A stretch of 64,000 nucleotides of DNA from Rhynchopus sp. YZ270_cl-10 (Eukaryota > Euglenozoa > Diplonemea > Diplonemida > Diplonemidae): the NCBI GenBank assembly GCA_964035575.1, contig OZ037877.1, forward strand, positions 496,001-560,000, in the 5' to 3' direction. Shown here one piece after another: positions 9,320 through 21,261 of the stretch. Position 1 is the stretch's first letter. Every line of letters begins with the position of its first letter. Both the position numbers and the translations under genes were made by a program. Under the pieces are notes generated by a model. The model was not told the DNA's origin. It was given only the letters and a program-made list of their open reading frames with translations, and did no database searches.

Positions 9320-12300
9320 TTACGGCAAACCCATATATGAGAGGTGCTCTAACGGCATTCCTGGCACTTGCCGTTCTGGGGTGGCAGGGTGTCCGACGTA
9401 GTGACGTGCAGCGGAGGGCCGTCTGCGTGGTGGCGATTCACTGGGATACGACGGACGAGGCGAACGCGGGGACGGGAGCGGCAGGGGTGGCACGACCACA
9501 CTCGCCTTTTTGTGCTTCCTATAAGACGCACTCTGCGGCGGCGACGGCGGCGACGCTGGCCCTACCGACGGTGCCGCCGACCCACCACGCACACTACCCC
9601 CACCCCCCACCATCGTCAACGGCGTCTCCGACACCTTCCACACATTCAACAAAGACCTCCTCAAGCTGTTCAACCACTCTGTCCTCTCCCCTACCGTCGC
9701 CGCACAGAACCGATGCTTCCCCCCCTTCGACAATTCAATATAAAACCCCAACTGTTGATACCGACTGACCGGTGGAGGTTGAAGGCCGTCTCCAAACAGT
9801 TCCACCTCGACTGCCACGATGTTTGCGAGACGAATACATTTGACATCTGGTCCGCCAGAGAGGCGGGGGTCTTTAGAGGAGATGTAGAGGTGCCCTTTGG
9901 TGATGTCAAGCCATATGAAACGATGCGACCAGGTGCCGCCGCCGTTCCAATCGTTGAGGCTGCTGAGGACCCAGCCGCCGTCTGCGCAGACGCTGCGGCG
10001 GGGGAAGAGCATGGCGTAAAGCATGTTGACGATGCCGGTTTGGTGCTCGACTTCGATCTGCCGTTTGCCGTCGAGGTGTGCATAGAGGAGGCGGAGGACA
10101 TCAATCTTGGAGACCTCCATCCGGAGCAGTTCGTTGTGCCGCTGCATCTCGTCGCGTTGCCGCTGGATGTGCGCAAACGCCTTCTCCGTCTCGTCCCCCT
10201 TCTGCTCCTCCAGCTGCAGCAGGCCCTGCACCACGCCGAGCTGGCTGTTGAGGGATTCGCGTGAACCATGCAACGGTATGCCCATGACACGCAATGCAAA
10301 GATCTCGCATCGATGCGAATGTTGAGAGGAGTCGATCTCAAGGCGTGCGATGCGTTCCGAGAAGAGAAGGTGGCTGAGCAGCATCTGGGAAGGTTTAATT
10401 TTGAGAAAAAAAAGCTGGTATTTTTTTTCTGCCACTCAGAAATCAACGAAATAAAAAAAAAACTTTTCTGGTCGGCAAAAAAAAGCTTTCATTCATTTAT
10501 CACTCTGCAAAATTTGTTGTGCTTTCCCCCCACTATGATAAAATCCATACCAATTCCTGCAGTGCTGCCTGCTCCTCTTGCTCTAAGGCCATGCGTGCTA
10601 TGGTCTCATCAAGATAAAAGAGGGGTCGTTCTTGCATATAAGCCTGTAGGGTGAAGTGTTGGGCATTCTCTTTGGACATCATACTAGTTTCTTTTTCCCT
10701 CACCTCCCCTCACTTCAACAAAACGACGAATTTTGTGTTCCAAAACTTCAAAGTAAAATCACAAACGTCATTTTTACTTCACTGTCATGCATCAACACCC
10801 CCCCTTCCTCCTTCCCCCTAGGAAGAAGTGTTGGACATTCTCTTTGGGCATCATAATAGCTTTTTTTACCCCTCACTTCAACAAAACAAATTTTATGTTA
10901 CAAAACCTCCAGGTAAAACCACAAACATCCTTTTACTCCGCCATGCATCAACACCCCCCTTTTCCTTCCCTCCCTTTTTTCCCTCTAAAATGGACATACC
11001 CTAATGGCAAGAGTTCTATCATGGGTGTGATCGCTGAGCCAGAGACGCCATTTTAGGAAGTATCCTAGCGTGCGACGTTCGCTAATTTGGAGGCTGAGGG
11101 CGGAGGCGGACGCGTTGGCAAGACGGGAGAACTTCTGCCACAGTGCGTAGAACGCCATCTGTCGGTAGCATCGTGCGAGCACCGTGGCGTGGGGTACCGG
11201 GTAGCTCCGTGCAATGTAGTTCCGCGCCCGTCGGAGCTTCTCCTTCTCCGCTGCGAGACGCTCTTTCAACGACAGCACCGCGCCCCGCTCCATCTGCGAC
11301 GCCGTACTGTTCGCCACATTGCGCAGCTCCGCCCTGAGCCATATCCCCTGGTACTCCCTCCGCCCCCGCTCCTCCGCTTCTAGGAGCTGCCGCGCTGTGG
11401 CCTCCAGCTGCTCCAGCGACATCTTCTCAAGCTCGAAATGACGTTCCTTCAGTGTCTGGATCTGCCTCTCTGCGTTCAGCCATAGGGTGATGTACTCTCG
11501 CTTTGCGTGCTCTTCGCTTTCGACCGTGGCGCGGCGTGCTGATTCTAACTCTTCAATATCGGTGCTAACGTTGTGTTCATTGGATTGTTGCTGTATCGCT
11601 ATAGAAGAGTTGAGGTCATGAAGGGACGCTTCTTTTTCGGCAAGCGCCAGCTCTGCTTGTTGTCTTCGTAGTGCAGCGTCAGCGAGGGAGCTTTGTAAAT
11701 CGGTGGCGCGAAGTTCAGCCTCAGCAAGGGAGAGTTTGTAGCGACCGATCTCGTCTAAAGCGGCGGTAAGTCTGCTGGTGAGAGAGTTGATCTCGCTTTT
11801 GTCGCCAGTTCTGCCGTGTTGTGACTCTTGTTTGAGAACATCGCATTCCGCAGTTTTCTCTTCCAAACTGTTTTCCAACTCCCGTCTCTTCACCACCCCC
11901 TGGTCTACCGCCGTCTGCAACGTCGCGTTTTTTACTTTCGCATCAGAATTCTTTTTTGCCTCCGCTTCCACCTCCTCTGCCCTCTTTCCTAACAATCCGT
12001 GCAAATCTGCCATCTCCTTCCTTAACGTCACCTCAGCCTCTTTGTGTCTCTCGATATCATCAATGATTTTCCCAGTATTTTCACGCTCTACTGCCATTTG
12101 CCGTTTGATCTCTGCGACTGGGTCGTCATCGTCCTCTGGAATGTCGCTGGGGAGGTTATGTACGATCCCTGCCTTCGTGAAAAGGGCGCCTAGATGGGCA
12201 AGGAGAAGAGGTAAATCCTCGGGTTTCACTTTGTCTAAGCCTATACGCCATGGTTTAGAGCGGAGGGTCTTTTCAGTAGCATTGTATTTCATGTGTTTTG

Positions 12301-12871
12301 GGTCTCCACGGACAACGCCGTTAACGCAGATATGGAAATTCCCCCCTGCAAGGAGAAACCGCACTGCATCCCCGTCGGAGTCGGAAAACTCTACTGCCTC
12401 CTCGCTCTTTTTTTTTGCCTGCGCGATGTGGCGCATGCTCCACATATCGCCTTTGGACTGCCCCAAGCCGAGCCCTTCTCTTCTTGTAATAACCAACGCA
12501 TTTGTGAGGTATAATGTGCTGACTTCTTGCAGGGCAGAGCCGGCTTTGTTAAGAATCCGTTCGCGTCGTACGTCTTCTTCTCTTTGGAGGTGTGCTAAGG
12601 GGTCGGCGCCTTTTGGAACACGAATTTGAGGTTGAGGAGATTCAAGGGAGTCTCTCTGGCCGGTGCTGGTGCTCATACGACGTTTCGCGGTGGTGCTGGT
12701 GTCGTCGCCTTTAGAGCGTGCGCGAGAGCGAGCAGAGGAAGGGGTGTCGTCACTATGCTGGCTGCCTTGGCGTGAGTGGCGTGGAGAAGGTGTAGAAGAA
12801 GAAGGCTGGCTTGCCATAACATCGGGGGCCTTGCTTCTACCCCGAAGACGGCCTAAAAGACCGGAGCTCAT
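9320..12871 (-). CDS. Coiled-coil protein with C-terminal PH domain, three exons
   Basis: Minus-strand exons are 12871-11000, 10643-10551 and 10384-9320. Donors are GTATGT and GTATGG, acceptors CTACAG and CCCAG, and both introns fall between codons, giving 1009 residues. Residues 1-100 are Ser-rich and disordered. About 100-235 may form a small globular domain. About 245-560 and 625-770 are heptad-rich coiled coil. A PH domain spans about 792-903, with GGWVLSSLNDW..GTWSHRFIWLD at its start and the hallmark Trp in ERTEWLNSLRRS near its end. The Pro/Ser-rich tail is disordered. PH domains commonly bind phosphoinositides or proteins, so a membrane or cytoskeletal scaffold is likely, but the partner is unknown. 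No known orthologue recognised. Confidence 0.8.
10655..10990 (-). repeat. Tandem duplication inside intron 1 of the PH-domain gene
   Basis: Two diverged copies of a roughly 165-bp unit fill most of intron 1. Each contains GTGTTGATGCATG, a TTTTACTT/CTGGAAG-like block and CCAAAGAGAATGYCCAACAC. Both copies contain a possible acceptor-like pyrimidine/AG end, but only the distal one is followed by an open frame continuing the gene. Confidence 0.6.
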
Positions 12872-12879
12872 AGTGTAAA

Positions 12880-13800
12880 CTGTGTCAGGGTGTTTGCTTT
12901 TGTTCTGTAATAAAAAATGTGGAGGGTGCGCATGTGTCGCCTTACAAAACTATGAAGCAAGGATATCTCTAAATCCGTCCCTTTTTGGCCAAATTCCGAA
13001 ATCCCAATCCAAAAAATCCCCTGTTTTTTTAGTATAGTTTTTGGGCTGTTTTTTGACTTTTTTGTGGGGGGGAAAAAAAAATTTCCCGATATGTCGTCAG
13101 GGCTCTCGCCGGGGGTCATTTGGGGTCCCGAGCTTTCCCCCCGTAAAAGCGGTCGCTGCGCGCGCTTCGCGCGCGCGACTCCCTGCCAGTGCAGGGAGGC
13201 GTGGCGCTTTCTCCCCCTATTGCACAAAAGGCAGGTGGGGAGTGTGTTAGCCTTATCAGTAACCTCGGTACATTTATGAAAGAAACGGCAGTCATGGCAC
13301 CCAAAGGTTCCTGGCGAAGCCATGGTACGCAACATTTGAGATCTCCTCCGTCTTCCAACCCTCATAATTGAATGCGATTGACACGTTCTCCTTCTTCTTG
13401 TGCACAACCTCAAATGTCTCTGATGCTGGACGTTTGCCTGCAACTGACGTGAACATCCGCACCCACAACTACAGCAACCGCCTGCAGAGCCAATTTTTTC
13501 CTCAAAAATCCGGAACTTTTTTTTTTCCTTTTCCCCTTTTTTCGCTTTATTTGATCGCGTTGATCGATCGCATCCCACAGGCGAAACTCTCTGGGGGTGG
13601 GGTGGAGTAGAATGTACCTGAAATTGCTGTAGGGAAAAACAGGGAATTTTTTTCAGGGAATTTTTTTATTTTTCCGAAATCCCAATCCCAATCCAGAATT
13701 AGAAAAATCCCTGCTATGAAGCAGGGCTATTTCTAAATGGGGTCCGGGGGTCCAAAATCCAATCCGGGACACAAATTTTTTGGCAGATTTATTTTGTGCC
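12880..13800. other. Intergenic stretch with low-complexity frames
   Basis: A 236-codon open frame exists on the minus strand (13578-12868). It reads through low-complexity and a palindromic GCGCGCGCTTCGCGCGCGC that belongs to a dispersed repeat family (other copies 29420-29850 and 38340-38690). The stretch GCHDCRFFHKCTEVTDKANTLPTCLLCNR has a zinc-finger-like Cys spacing, which could be a decayed coding remnant. I do not call a gene. Confidence 0.35.
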
Positions 13801-13804
13801 AAAA

Positions 13805-14260
13805 ACGTCCTTATTTGCATTTTTGAGATTCACCCGTGCAGTGGTGGGGTCAATCTCGAAAATTGGTTGGTGGATTTTTTGACCACTTAAATTTTTTGAA
13901 AATATGAGCCCGGTTGCTTATACGTGGGGCCCATTTTCGGCCAAAAAATGCTGCTCAAAAAAATTTTCCCCTGAAAATTTTTCAGCCCCAAAACATACTG
14001 CGATTGGCATTTCCGGAATCTGTCCGCACTGTGGTGGGGTCAATTTGCAGAAATGGCCAAGTTCTTGGTTTTGGTCAAAATGAGTGTAAGGTAAAGGGCC
14101 AAGGTAAATCCCACAACCCAGATTTTCTCTCCCAGATGCTGAAACATGAAAATGCGCGAAAACACCGGCATTTGCATTTCCGGAATCCGTCCGTTCTGTG
14201 GTGGGGTCAATTTGCAGAATTGGGCAAGTTCTTGGTTTTTGTTAAAATGAGTACGGTGCC
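13805..14260. repeat. Diverged relatives of the 261-bp repeat
   Basis: At 13805-13945 most of the 261-bp unit is recognisable (CCCGTGCAGTGGTGGGGTCAA, GAGCCCGGTTGCTTATACG). At about 13997-14095 and 14165-14260 are two shorter relatives built on GGCATTTCCGGAATC and GTGGTGGGGTCAATTTGCAG. Confidence 0.6.
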
Positions 14261-14624
14261 AGTGTGATGTTAGTGTAGAGAACAAGTTTTCTAAGAAACC
14301 CCCTCATAGCACCTCCGGCACGCGGCCTGGTGCGCCCTCCAGGTTTTTTCAGAAAACATCAAAACCCCCGTTACTTGCACAATCTGGAAGAAAACTTTCC
14401 AACACAAAAAAAATCGGCAACTTTCTTCAAGCAGAAAGCCCATCCCCCCCCTCTCTGTAAGTACTGTAGTACGTGCAAATTTTTTGGCAGCCCTGTATAA
14501 GCCCCGTGCAAATTTTTTGGCAACTTTCATTTTCCAAAAATCAGGGACAGGGACAGGTTTTTAGAAATAGCCCTGCTATGAACACGGTGCGGTCTGTCGT
14601 GCTTGGAGTGTGTAAATAACGGAC

Positions 14625-14760
14625 TTACCCCCTGAGTCCGACAGTCGGACCCCCTGAGTCCGACAGACGGACTCAGGGGTCCGTCTGTCGGACTCTGGAG
14701 TCCGACAGACGGACTCTGGAGTCCGACTGTCGGACTCTGGGGTCCGACAGTCGGACCCAA
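14625..14760. repeat. Array of palindromic GTCCGACWGTCGGAC units
   Basis: The palindrome GTCCGACWGTCGGAC and half units separated by CCCTGA, TCTGGA or similar recur about ten times. Adjacent units can pair with one another, so the array can form alternative hairpins. The same motif forms a second array at 19165-19300. Confidence 0.85.
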
Positions 14761-15126
14761 AAAAAAAATTTTTTTTTTTTTTGGCCAAAAAAATTTTTTT
14801 GGCCGAAAATCGCCTTGTATAGCCACTACAGTACACATGGTTTTACCAAAATAGCCGTATTTTGGCTGAAAATTTGACTTGAAAATTTTTTTCATTGTTT
14901 GGTCAATCTGAGGTTTTCTTTGAATTTTTTGGGCCATTTTATGACCTACTACACCCAATTTTTGGGGGATTTTTTTTTTCTTGGTCAAAAAATAGCGCTT
15001 GTTGCCTACTACTGGGTATAGGCTTGTTCAGAGGTGTGTATTTGGTGTACCCAGACATGGTCAAAACACATGAATTTTGCGTTTTTTTGCATTTTTAGGT
15101 TCTCGACCAACCAGGGGGCGACCAAT

Positions 15127-15239
15127 TTGGGTACTGGGTACTGGGTACTGGGTACTGGGTACTGGGTACTGGGTACTGGGTACTGGGTACTGGGTACTGG
15201 GTACTGGGTACTGGGTACTGGGTACTGGGTACTGGGTAC
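15127..15239. repeat. Heptamer array (GGGTACT) about 16 copies
   Basis: Perfect tandem copies of GGGTACT run from about 15127 to 15237 and end in GGGTACC. Length and G-run resemble telomeric heptamers, but the unit contains TAC rather than T/A only. The related octamer GGGTACCT forms an array at 19094-19165. Confidence 0.95.
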
Positions 15240-15659
15240 CAAGAGAAGGCAGCTTGACAGCAGCGAAGGCGGAGGCTACGGGGAAGACAAGGTATGTAAA
15301 TGTTTAACTTTCAGTTACTTGTGTAGATGCAAACAACACACCCAGTGGTTTGCAGCATTTTATTTTCTTGTGTGCTTTCTCTTCTTTGAATCGAAAGTAT
15401 GTGAACCTTATTACATCATGATACAATGCAACGAGGCCGAAACAGCCTCACTAAGGCCTCTGAAAATAAATGTTCAGACTTGGCACTTACTTATGTTTAG
15501 GTGCGCCTCAACCACACGCTTGAATATATTTAATTTGCCACACCTCAGATAGATTTTCCAGATATGCCTATGTTCAGGTGTTCCAGGCCTCGTCACAAAT
15601 AGACAAAAAAACAAAAGCCAAAACAACAGAGAGAGAGCCAACAATTTTTTATCTCACTT

Positions 15660-17640
15660 GTGTAATAATGTTTAGCCGCGTTTTCGAAATTCCTTCCTGG
15701 AGATTACACAAAATACAGTAGACATTATCTCCGCACACAAAGAACAAAACAAAACCCATGCCGAGAGTAAGCGCAAAAGCAATGTGGAGGAGATCTGCGC
15801 ATGCAACCAAAAGGGTTGCAGTCATAGGACTTCGAGGAACTGTTCACCATACCCAACCTTGACGCCCCGTACTAGGTGGTCATACATCATTTGTCAAATA
15901 TACTGTAGGAATTTCGAAAACGCAGCACACCATTATTGCCCGTGAGATAATAACTATTTATTCGAGTGAAATAAGAACTATTTTATTTCACGCGCCACTA
16001 AAAAGGTGCCCGAGTGCGTTATTTCCCGAGCGAAGCGAGGGGAATAAGAGTGAGAGTCACGAGGGTGCCTTTTTAGTGGCAAGTGCAAGAAAATGTTCTT
16101 ATTTCACTCAATATGTAATTTTATTCCACAAGTGAAAAACGTATTTATAGGTGTAAACAGTGGAACGTTGAGCCCACGCTCCACCCCTCACACCACCACA
16201 CTTCAAATTACAGATTATTTATTGCCTCTTACACACATGCCTAAACCCACGCGCAAGTTTGCGGAGATGGAGGATGCATATGACAACTTGTTCGACGACA
16301 TGAACAGTGGTGTGCAGTACAGGAAAACATGGGACGATTTCCTCCGTTTCAACAGACTTTCAGGAGCGAACGAGCCCAGGGAAGAACACGTCGTGTCCTT
16401 CAGATCACTCCGTGATCTTTTATTTCACTCCCCCACCCAATCCTTCACGATTTGCGTGAAATAAAACGTGAAATAAAACGAATCTTATTTCACTCACTTT
16501 TTCACCTGTTTACGTTTTTCACGCGTGGTATAAAATTACGTATCGAAAACTAAAGTGAACATTATTTAACTGATGGGTGATTCACAAACTGGAATACGTG
16601 ATACCCACTCGCTATCGCTCGTGACATCACTTTTATGATTACACTCACTTCACTCATGAAATCAAAATGCTGAACTCCACTCGCTTCGTGAAGTTGAGCC
16701 CCAGTTTGAGTCACCCACCACCTCGTGAAATAATGTTCACTTTATTTCATGAGATAATAATTATCTAACTCAGTGAAATAAAACTCGTGTAATTTTGCAG
16801 ATTATATGCCCTTTGTGTCACTCAATTGTAACCGAGAATGTAAGGCAGTGAGTATTTGATCTGCCCTTTATGTCGCGAAATACTATGTTTGGTGTTTTGA
16901 CGTCTTCCAAGCAGATGGATATTCCCTCACTTGCACGCAATCTACCGAGGAACCGACTGCCTTTCTCAAAAGCCAGTACATGTCGGGGTGTCGAGGTCCG
17001 TGTCAATACAAAGCGGACCAAGTCGCTCGAGGTTTGAAAACCGCAAGAACTCGTCCCATTTCTTCTTGTACACCTCCTTGCTTCTCATACCCGCTGAGAC
17101 TTGGTATCCGTAAGTGTCATACATCCTGTCCTTCTTCGTTTTGGCAGTGTTTGAGGGGAGTGATGAAAAAGTTCTTTTTTTTACTGAGTGATTTTTTTAA
17201 CCAAAAGAAAACCGACGCAGGAGCTTTTCTGGAACTGTTTTATTCTCCCCACCCCAACAACATCACATTTCAGAAAAACATTGTTTTTTCGTTTTTGTTC
17301 ACTTTCTTTTCTTCTCCCTCACACCTGTTTGCTGTGAATTAAATTTTTTCGTTTCGGCCTGGTCGCAAACGCGAGTTTTCCTGGAAGCGCAGGAAAAATG
17401 ACTGGGGAGTGTTGGTGGCTCCGTGACGCCACAGAGCCGGCACACTCGTTGAGTGCCTCACAAAACCTCAAATTTATTCCGCTTTGATTTCATTTATTGT
17501 CTTCACGCTTTATCGTTGTTGTTGGGTTGGGAAATAATATTTCATTCTCCCATACATTCTCGGTTACAATTGAGTGACAAAGGGCACATTATCACCCACC
17601 TTTGTGGGAATTCACAAAATTACACGAGTTTTATCCCCTT
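15660..17640. mobile_element. Nested foldback region with tyrosine-recombinase-like fossils
   Basis: Several inverted-repeat pairs are nested or adjacent: about 15668-15697/15906-15935 (core GCGTTTTCGAAATTCCT), 15987-16010/16055-16078, about 16111-16152/16503-16545 (core GTGAAAAACGTA), 16571-16593/16706-16728 and about 16776-16842/17556-17632 (core TCACTCAATTGTAACCGAGA). Two short frames, plus about 16237-16464 and minus about 16970-17115, share the pattern Y-(K/R)-K-x-W-D-(D/E)-FLRF, seen at the start of the core-binding domain of tyrosine recombinases. Such recombinases occur in Cryptons and in DIRS-type retroelements; I cannot choose. Both are broken remnants. Confidence 0.45.
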
Positions 17641-19093
17641 TTTTTACCACATTAACCTCACCTTTCCCGATAACTGCGTTTCTACACCATACATTTCATT
17701 CATTAATCACACTCCACATTTACACTCATCACAGGATCGTGAAATCTGAACTGCATCTGCGATTGTGATGAGAAGCCTCGCCGCGTCTCCGACATTCAGC
17801 AACTCAAAATCCAAAGAGTATCACCCGCATCAATCCATTCTGAGTTTGCGGACTAAGATCTGGGGTGGAAGGGGGATGGGTACACTTTGTCAGTCACTGC
17901 TATTGCCATTTAACCCAGGGAGCATAGCTAGTGCAAGAAATTCGACTTTGGAAACCTTCCGGAAAGTCTGTCCTCTGCTTGCGGAGGACGAGGCACAAGA
18001 AAATATTGCGTTCCCCCAGAAAACCAGTGCACATTTCACACTCCTTGTGGGTGGTCTTGTTGCCTTTTTGTCACAGTAATTTTGGCCCAGGCATGCTCTT
18101 GAAGCATGACAATTTAGTGTGTATGGGGCAGGGTGTTGTTTTGTTCTGAATTCTCTTTGTTATAACATCTAAGTCAATCGCGGGTGGTGGTTTGTGTAGC
18201 GTGAGGCACTCTTTTTAACAAACTTCCTGCGGCTGCTAAAGCGTTATTTCTTCGGATTTAACAACGTACAGCGTAACATAGTGGATTCGCCTGGTCGACA
18301 CAACCTTTGATAGATATGGGATAACCAACCCCCTTCGACCCCTCGTGGGTTCACTAAACAAGCCCTCGTGGTAGTTAAACGCGATTGACATTTACATTCC
18401 TAGAGATGAAAGAACAAGACAACACTTCTGTACCCGCGCATCAAAATTGTGGAAAACTTTGCACCCCAAACACCCTCAACAACGCCCGCCAAAAGGCGCC
18501 CCTTGTTGCTGGGAGTTGGTTCTCATGTTTGATACCTGCACAGCGGGCATTCCTCTGAGTCCAACGCATGTTTGGCCTGTCTGCGGCGTTGTACTTCAGG
18601 TGCACGAAGACAGGGTCTGGTGGTAAATTTTGCGTAGTGTCGCATTCCCTCATGTGTGGGTCACTCACACTTGGCGGTCATGTGCCACTGCGTGGGTCTG
18701 GGAATTTGGGTACCTGGGTACAGGAAATTTGTTGTGGAAGACATCAACCACCATGCATTGAGGAGGGTAAGACAGTGTTCGCAGTTTCTACCTGATAGCA
18801 TTACAACATTTAACTTCTCCACGGGGGTCTTGGGCCGTTCACTCGGTTCTACCTTGACTACCGGAAGATATTCTTGAGGCCTTTCTGGTCTCTAGAATAT
18901 CCGGTCTTCCCGAACGGAGGCACACTTTGTGTGTTACTACGACCTGGCAATTTCCAGCAGTAGGTTAAGTAATCTTTCTTGTAAATTGTTGGATCATTAT
19001 CTCCTCAGTGCATGAATGCCCCACGTGACTGGACACTTTTGTGTTTGTCATGTGGAGCTGTGGTTGCTCTTTCACGACTTTTTTCCTGTTCCT
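17641..19093. other. Gene-poor stretch, no confident gene
   Basis: Open frames at 17765-18079 (plus) and 18441-18668 (minus) are unsupported. The minus frame contains a protein-like run (DRPNMRWTQRNARCAGIKHE) that could be a decayed transposase zinc region, but I cannot place it. Nothing else is recognised. Confidence 0.4.
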
Positions 19094-19165
19094 GGGTACC
19101 TGTTCCTGGACCTGGGTACCTGGGTACCTGGGTACCTGGGTACCTGGGCACCTGGGCACCTGGGT
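19094..19165. repeat. Octamer array (GGGTACCT)
   Basis: About eight copies of GGGTACCT, with GGGCACCT variants at the right end. Each unit contains the palindrome GGTACC. It runs directly into the GTCCGAC palindrome array at 19165-19300. Confidence 0.9.
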
Positions 19166-19300
19166 GTGCCTGTCGGACCCCAGGGTCCGGCAGTCGGACT
19201 CAGGGGTCCGACTGTGAGTCCGACAGTCGGACCCCTGAGTCCGACTGTCGGACTCAGGGGGTCCGACTGTCGGACCCCCTCGGACTCCGACAAAAGGGTC
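19165..19300. repeat. Second array of palindromic GTCCGACWGTCGGAC units
   Basis: Same motif as at 14625-14760, again with CCCTGA or CTCAGGG spacers. It adjoins the GGGTACCT array. Confidence 0.85.
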
Positions 19301-19374
19301 CGACATTTCCAGGACAGACTGCACCGTGAAGGCAAAAAAAAAAAAAAAAAAAAGAACAAAAAAGGGTGAGGCGT

Positions 19375-19555
19375 GTGTACTTAAAGGTGCAAACGAAACG
19401 CCATCCCTTCCCTTCCCCATTTTCCTAAAAACAAATTTCGTCAACATGCGAGATAGAGTTGGTTGACCAATGTGTCCAGAGCATGACCTTGTCTTGGGGT
19501 TGGTTTGTGGATGTAGTACTTGTCAATCTGGCTTGTGAAGGGGTATGCACCACAT
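19375..19555 (-). pseudogene. Exo70 3'-end fragment
   Basis: This segment repeats the last roughly 35 codons and the immediate 3' flank of the intact Exo70 gene (25872-27674): the matching block includes the C-terminal tail, QIDKYYIHKPTP and the CGAAACxCC flank. The similarity stops abruptly near 19555. It is the third and shortest Exo70-derived piece in the duplication array and cannot encode a functional protein. Confidence 0.8.
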
Positions 19556-19810
19556 TCTGCAGGTGAGTTGCTGCACAATCAATATCGCATGGTGCCTTCC
19601 CAGTACGTGCCTGCCAACCTACTTCCACAGAGAGACATGTACAATCTATTCGTATCTTCCCGCGTGGAGTTACCCAGGCAAGGTGCAGGAAGGCGAAACA
19701 AAATATGATTTTTACTTTGTGGAAGTGGGTGCAAGACAGCTGTCAGATGGCAGCAATCTCAACAGTTGCCAGCATGACGTAGTATGCTGTGTATTCAGGA
19801 GAACAGCAAT

Positions 19811-20876
19811 TCAAGACAGGTGTGAGATGTCAACAATCTCAACACCCTCATCCCCGCCGTACATCACCACACCACCACAGCTGCTGATTGCAAGACCGTT
19901 GCACCCCTCAACATCACGGTGCCAGAGTTGCTTCCCTGTGGAGATGGACCACAAACACACTATTTCAAAGCAGGAGGCAGCAACAATGTCGTTCGACACA
20001 GCACCATACCCCCAGTTATTGTCTGAGACGTCTTCAAATACACATTCACCTGTTTCCATGTTCCAGACACGCACACAGTCGGGACCACACGCTGTAATGA
20101 AACGCTGGCTTGGTGACAGTGCTATACCATTAACTCGAGAAGAGCACGTAAAAACAGACACCTCCACTCCTGTCGTGTAGTCCCGGACAGCGACTTTGCC
20201 GTCCACAAGCATCGCCACTCTGTTTCCTGACGTAATCATAATTCTGCAGTACTGCTCCACAATATGGCTCCATTCATGCACAACAACGCCTGTTGCAATG
20301 TCCCACACCTGCAAACCCTTGTCTTTGCAGCACAACAGCTTTGTTCCGCTGGGCGACCATGCCGTGGACCTCTCATAACGTGCATCTCCAAAGGAGTGCT
20401 TCAATGCACCTGTCTTCACGTGACGAACTTCAGCACACGGCACCTTTGAGGATGAGATCCACTCACTGCACGGTGAGAATGCTGGGATGCAAGCAAAATA
20501 GCAAGGGAAGCTGCAGAGACACTCACGTGTTTCTGTGTCGAAGATGTCCACACTGTTCTCGAACTGCATTGCAAGGAACCTGTCACACGGGGAGAGTGTG
20601 AGGGTGAAGATACCAGCCGAAACAGGTATCACCCCAGGACTGATGTTGGCGCCAGTGCAGTACAGCTCAACGGCACATCCCTCATCCATCTCCGTGTCGC
20701 AGATGCGCAAGTCGTCGTTGCCGATGTCGCCACCGCCTTTCATCCCGCACACCAACATGCCGAGCACCTGGCACGTCAAGCTCCGCAAGAAGCTTCCCCT
20801 TCACCTGTGCAAGGGTGTCACTCCCATCCACTTCTATCACACAGCTTGCAGACTCGAAGTGTCCTGTGATGTCCAT
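19811..20876 (-). pseudogene. WD40-repeat gene, copy A (frame broken near the start)
   Basis: The minus strand starts at the ATG 20876 with MDITGHFESASCVIEVDG, a short segment that may be ubiquitin-like or a cap strand. It shifts frame near 20745, where an extra G is present relative to copy B, and then continues to a stop at 19811 as a beta-propeller with about six or seven WD-type repeats (GLQVWDIATGVVVHEW, CVRVWNMETGECVFED, IVCLWSISTGKQLWHRD). The total would be about 354 residues. WD40 propellers are protein-interaction scaffolds; the partner is unknown. Apart from the one shift the frame is intact, so an assembly indel is a real possibility, since duplicated regions polish poorly. Confidence 0.65.
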
Positions 20877-21261
20877 GTTCAGGGGGAGTAACTCTGTTGT
20901 GTGGGGACAGGTGTTTTAAGTTTCGTGACACTTTGGTGCTGGCGTCTATTAAGTCGTAAAATATACGGACGAATGCCACACACGATTTGCTTCGCGAAAG
21001 GAAGGTTTAAAGCGGGGAAGGAGAAGGAAAGAGAGAGATGGGGAAGAGGATGCAGTACTGCGCTTTTTGTGAGGTTAGCCGTTATTCAATCTTTGTTTTT
21101 ATTTCTTCCCCTCCTTTTTCTCACCCCTCTCCCCTCAACCTTTCGTTTGTGGAAGTGGGTGCAAGACAGCTGTCAGATGGCAGGCAATCTCAACCGTTGC
21201 CAGCAAGACGTAGTATGCTGTGCATTCAGGAGAACAGCGGATGTGACTGCAATCGCGCAAT

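Noticed and set aside
12868-13578. 236-codon minus-strand protein
   Set aside because: Runs through low-complexity and dispersed-repeat sequence; only a short Cys-rich run looks protein-like, and no start or splice context supports it.
14625-14760. CRISPR array
   Set aside because: Units are palindromic with 4-8 bp spacers, and this is a eukaryotic genome with introns; there are no unique spacers of CRISPR length.
15127-15239. Telomere end
   Set aside because: Interstitial, only 113 bp, and the unit contains a C; genes and repeats continue on both sides.
15240-15300. Short resemblance of the plus frame (SLTAAKAEATGKT) to the RLE region of the retrotransposon
   Set aside because: Only about 20 bases match and the surroundings do not; likely chance in a GC-rich stretch.
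17765-18079. 104-codon plus-strand frame
   Set aside because: No domain, no homologue pattern and no splice context; composition similar to surrounding noncoding DNA.
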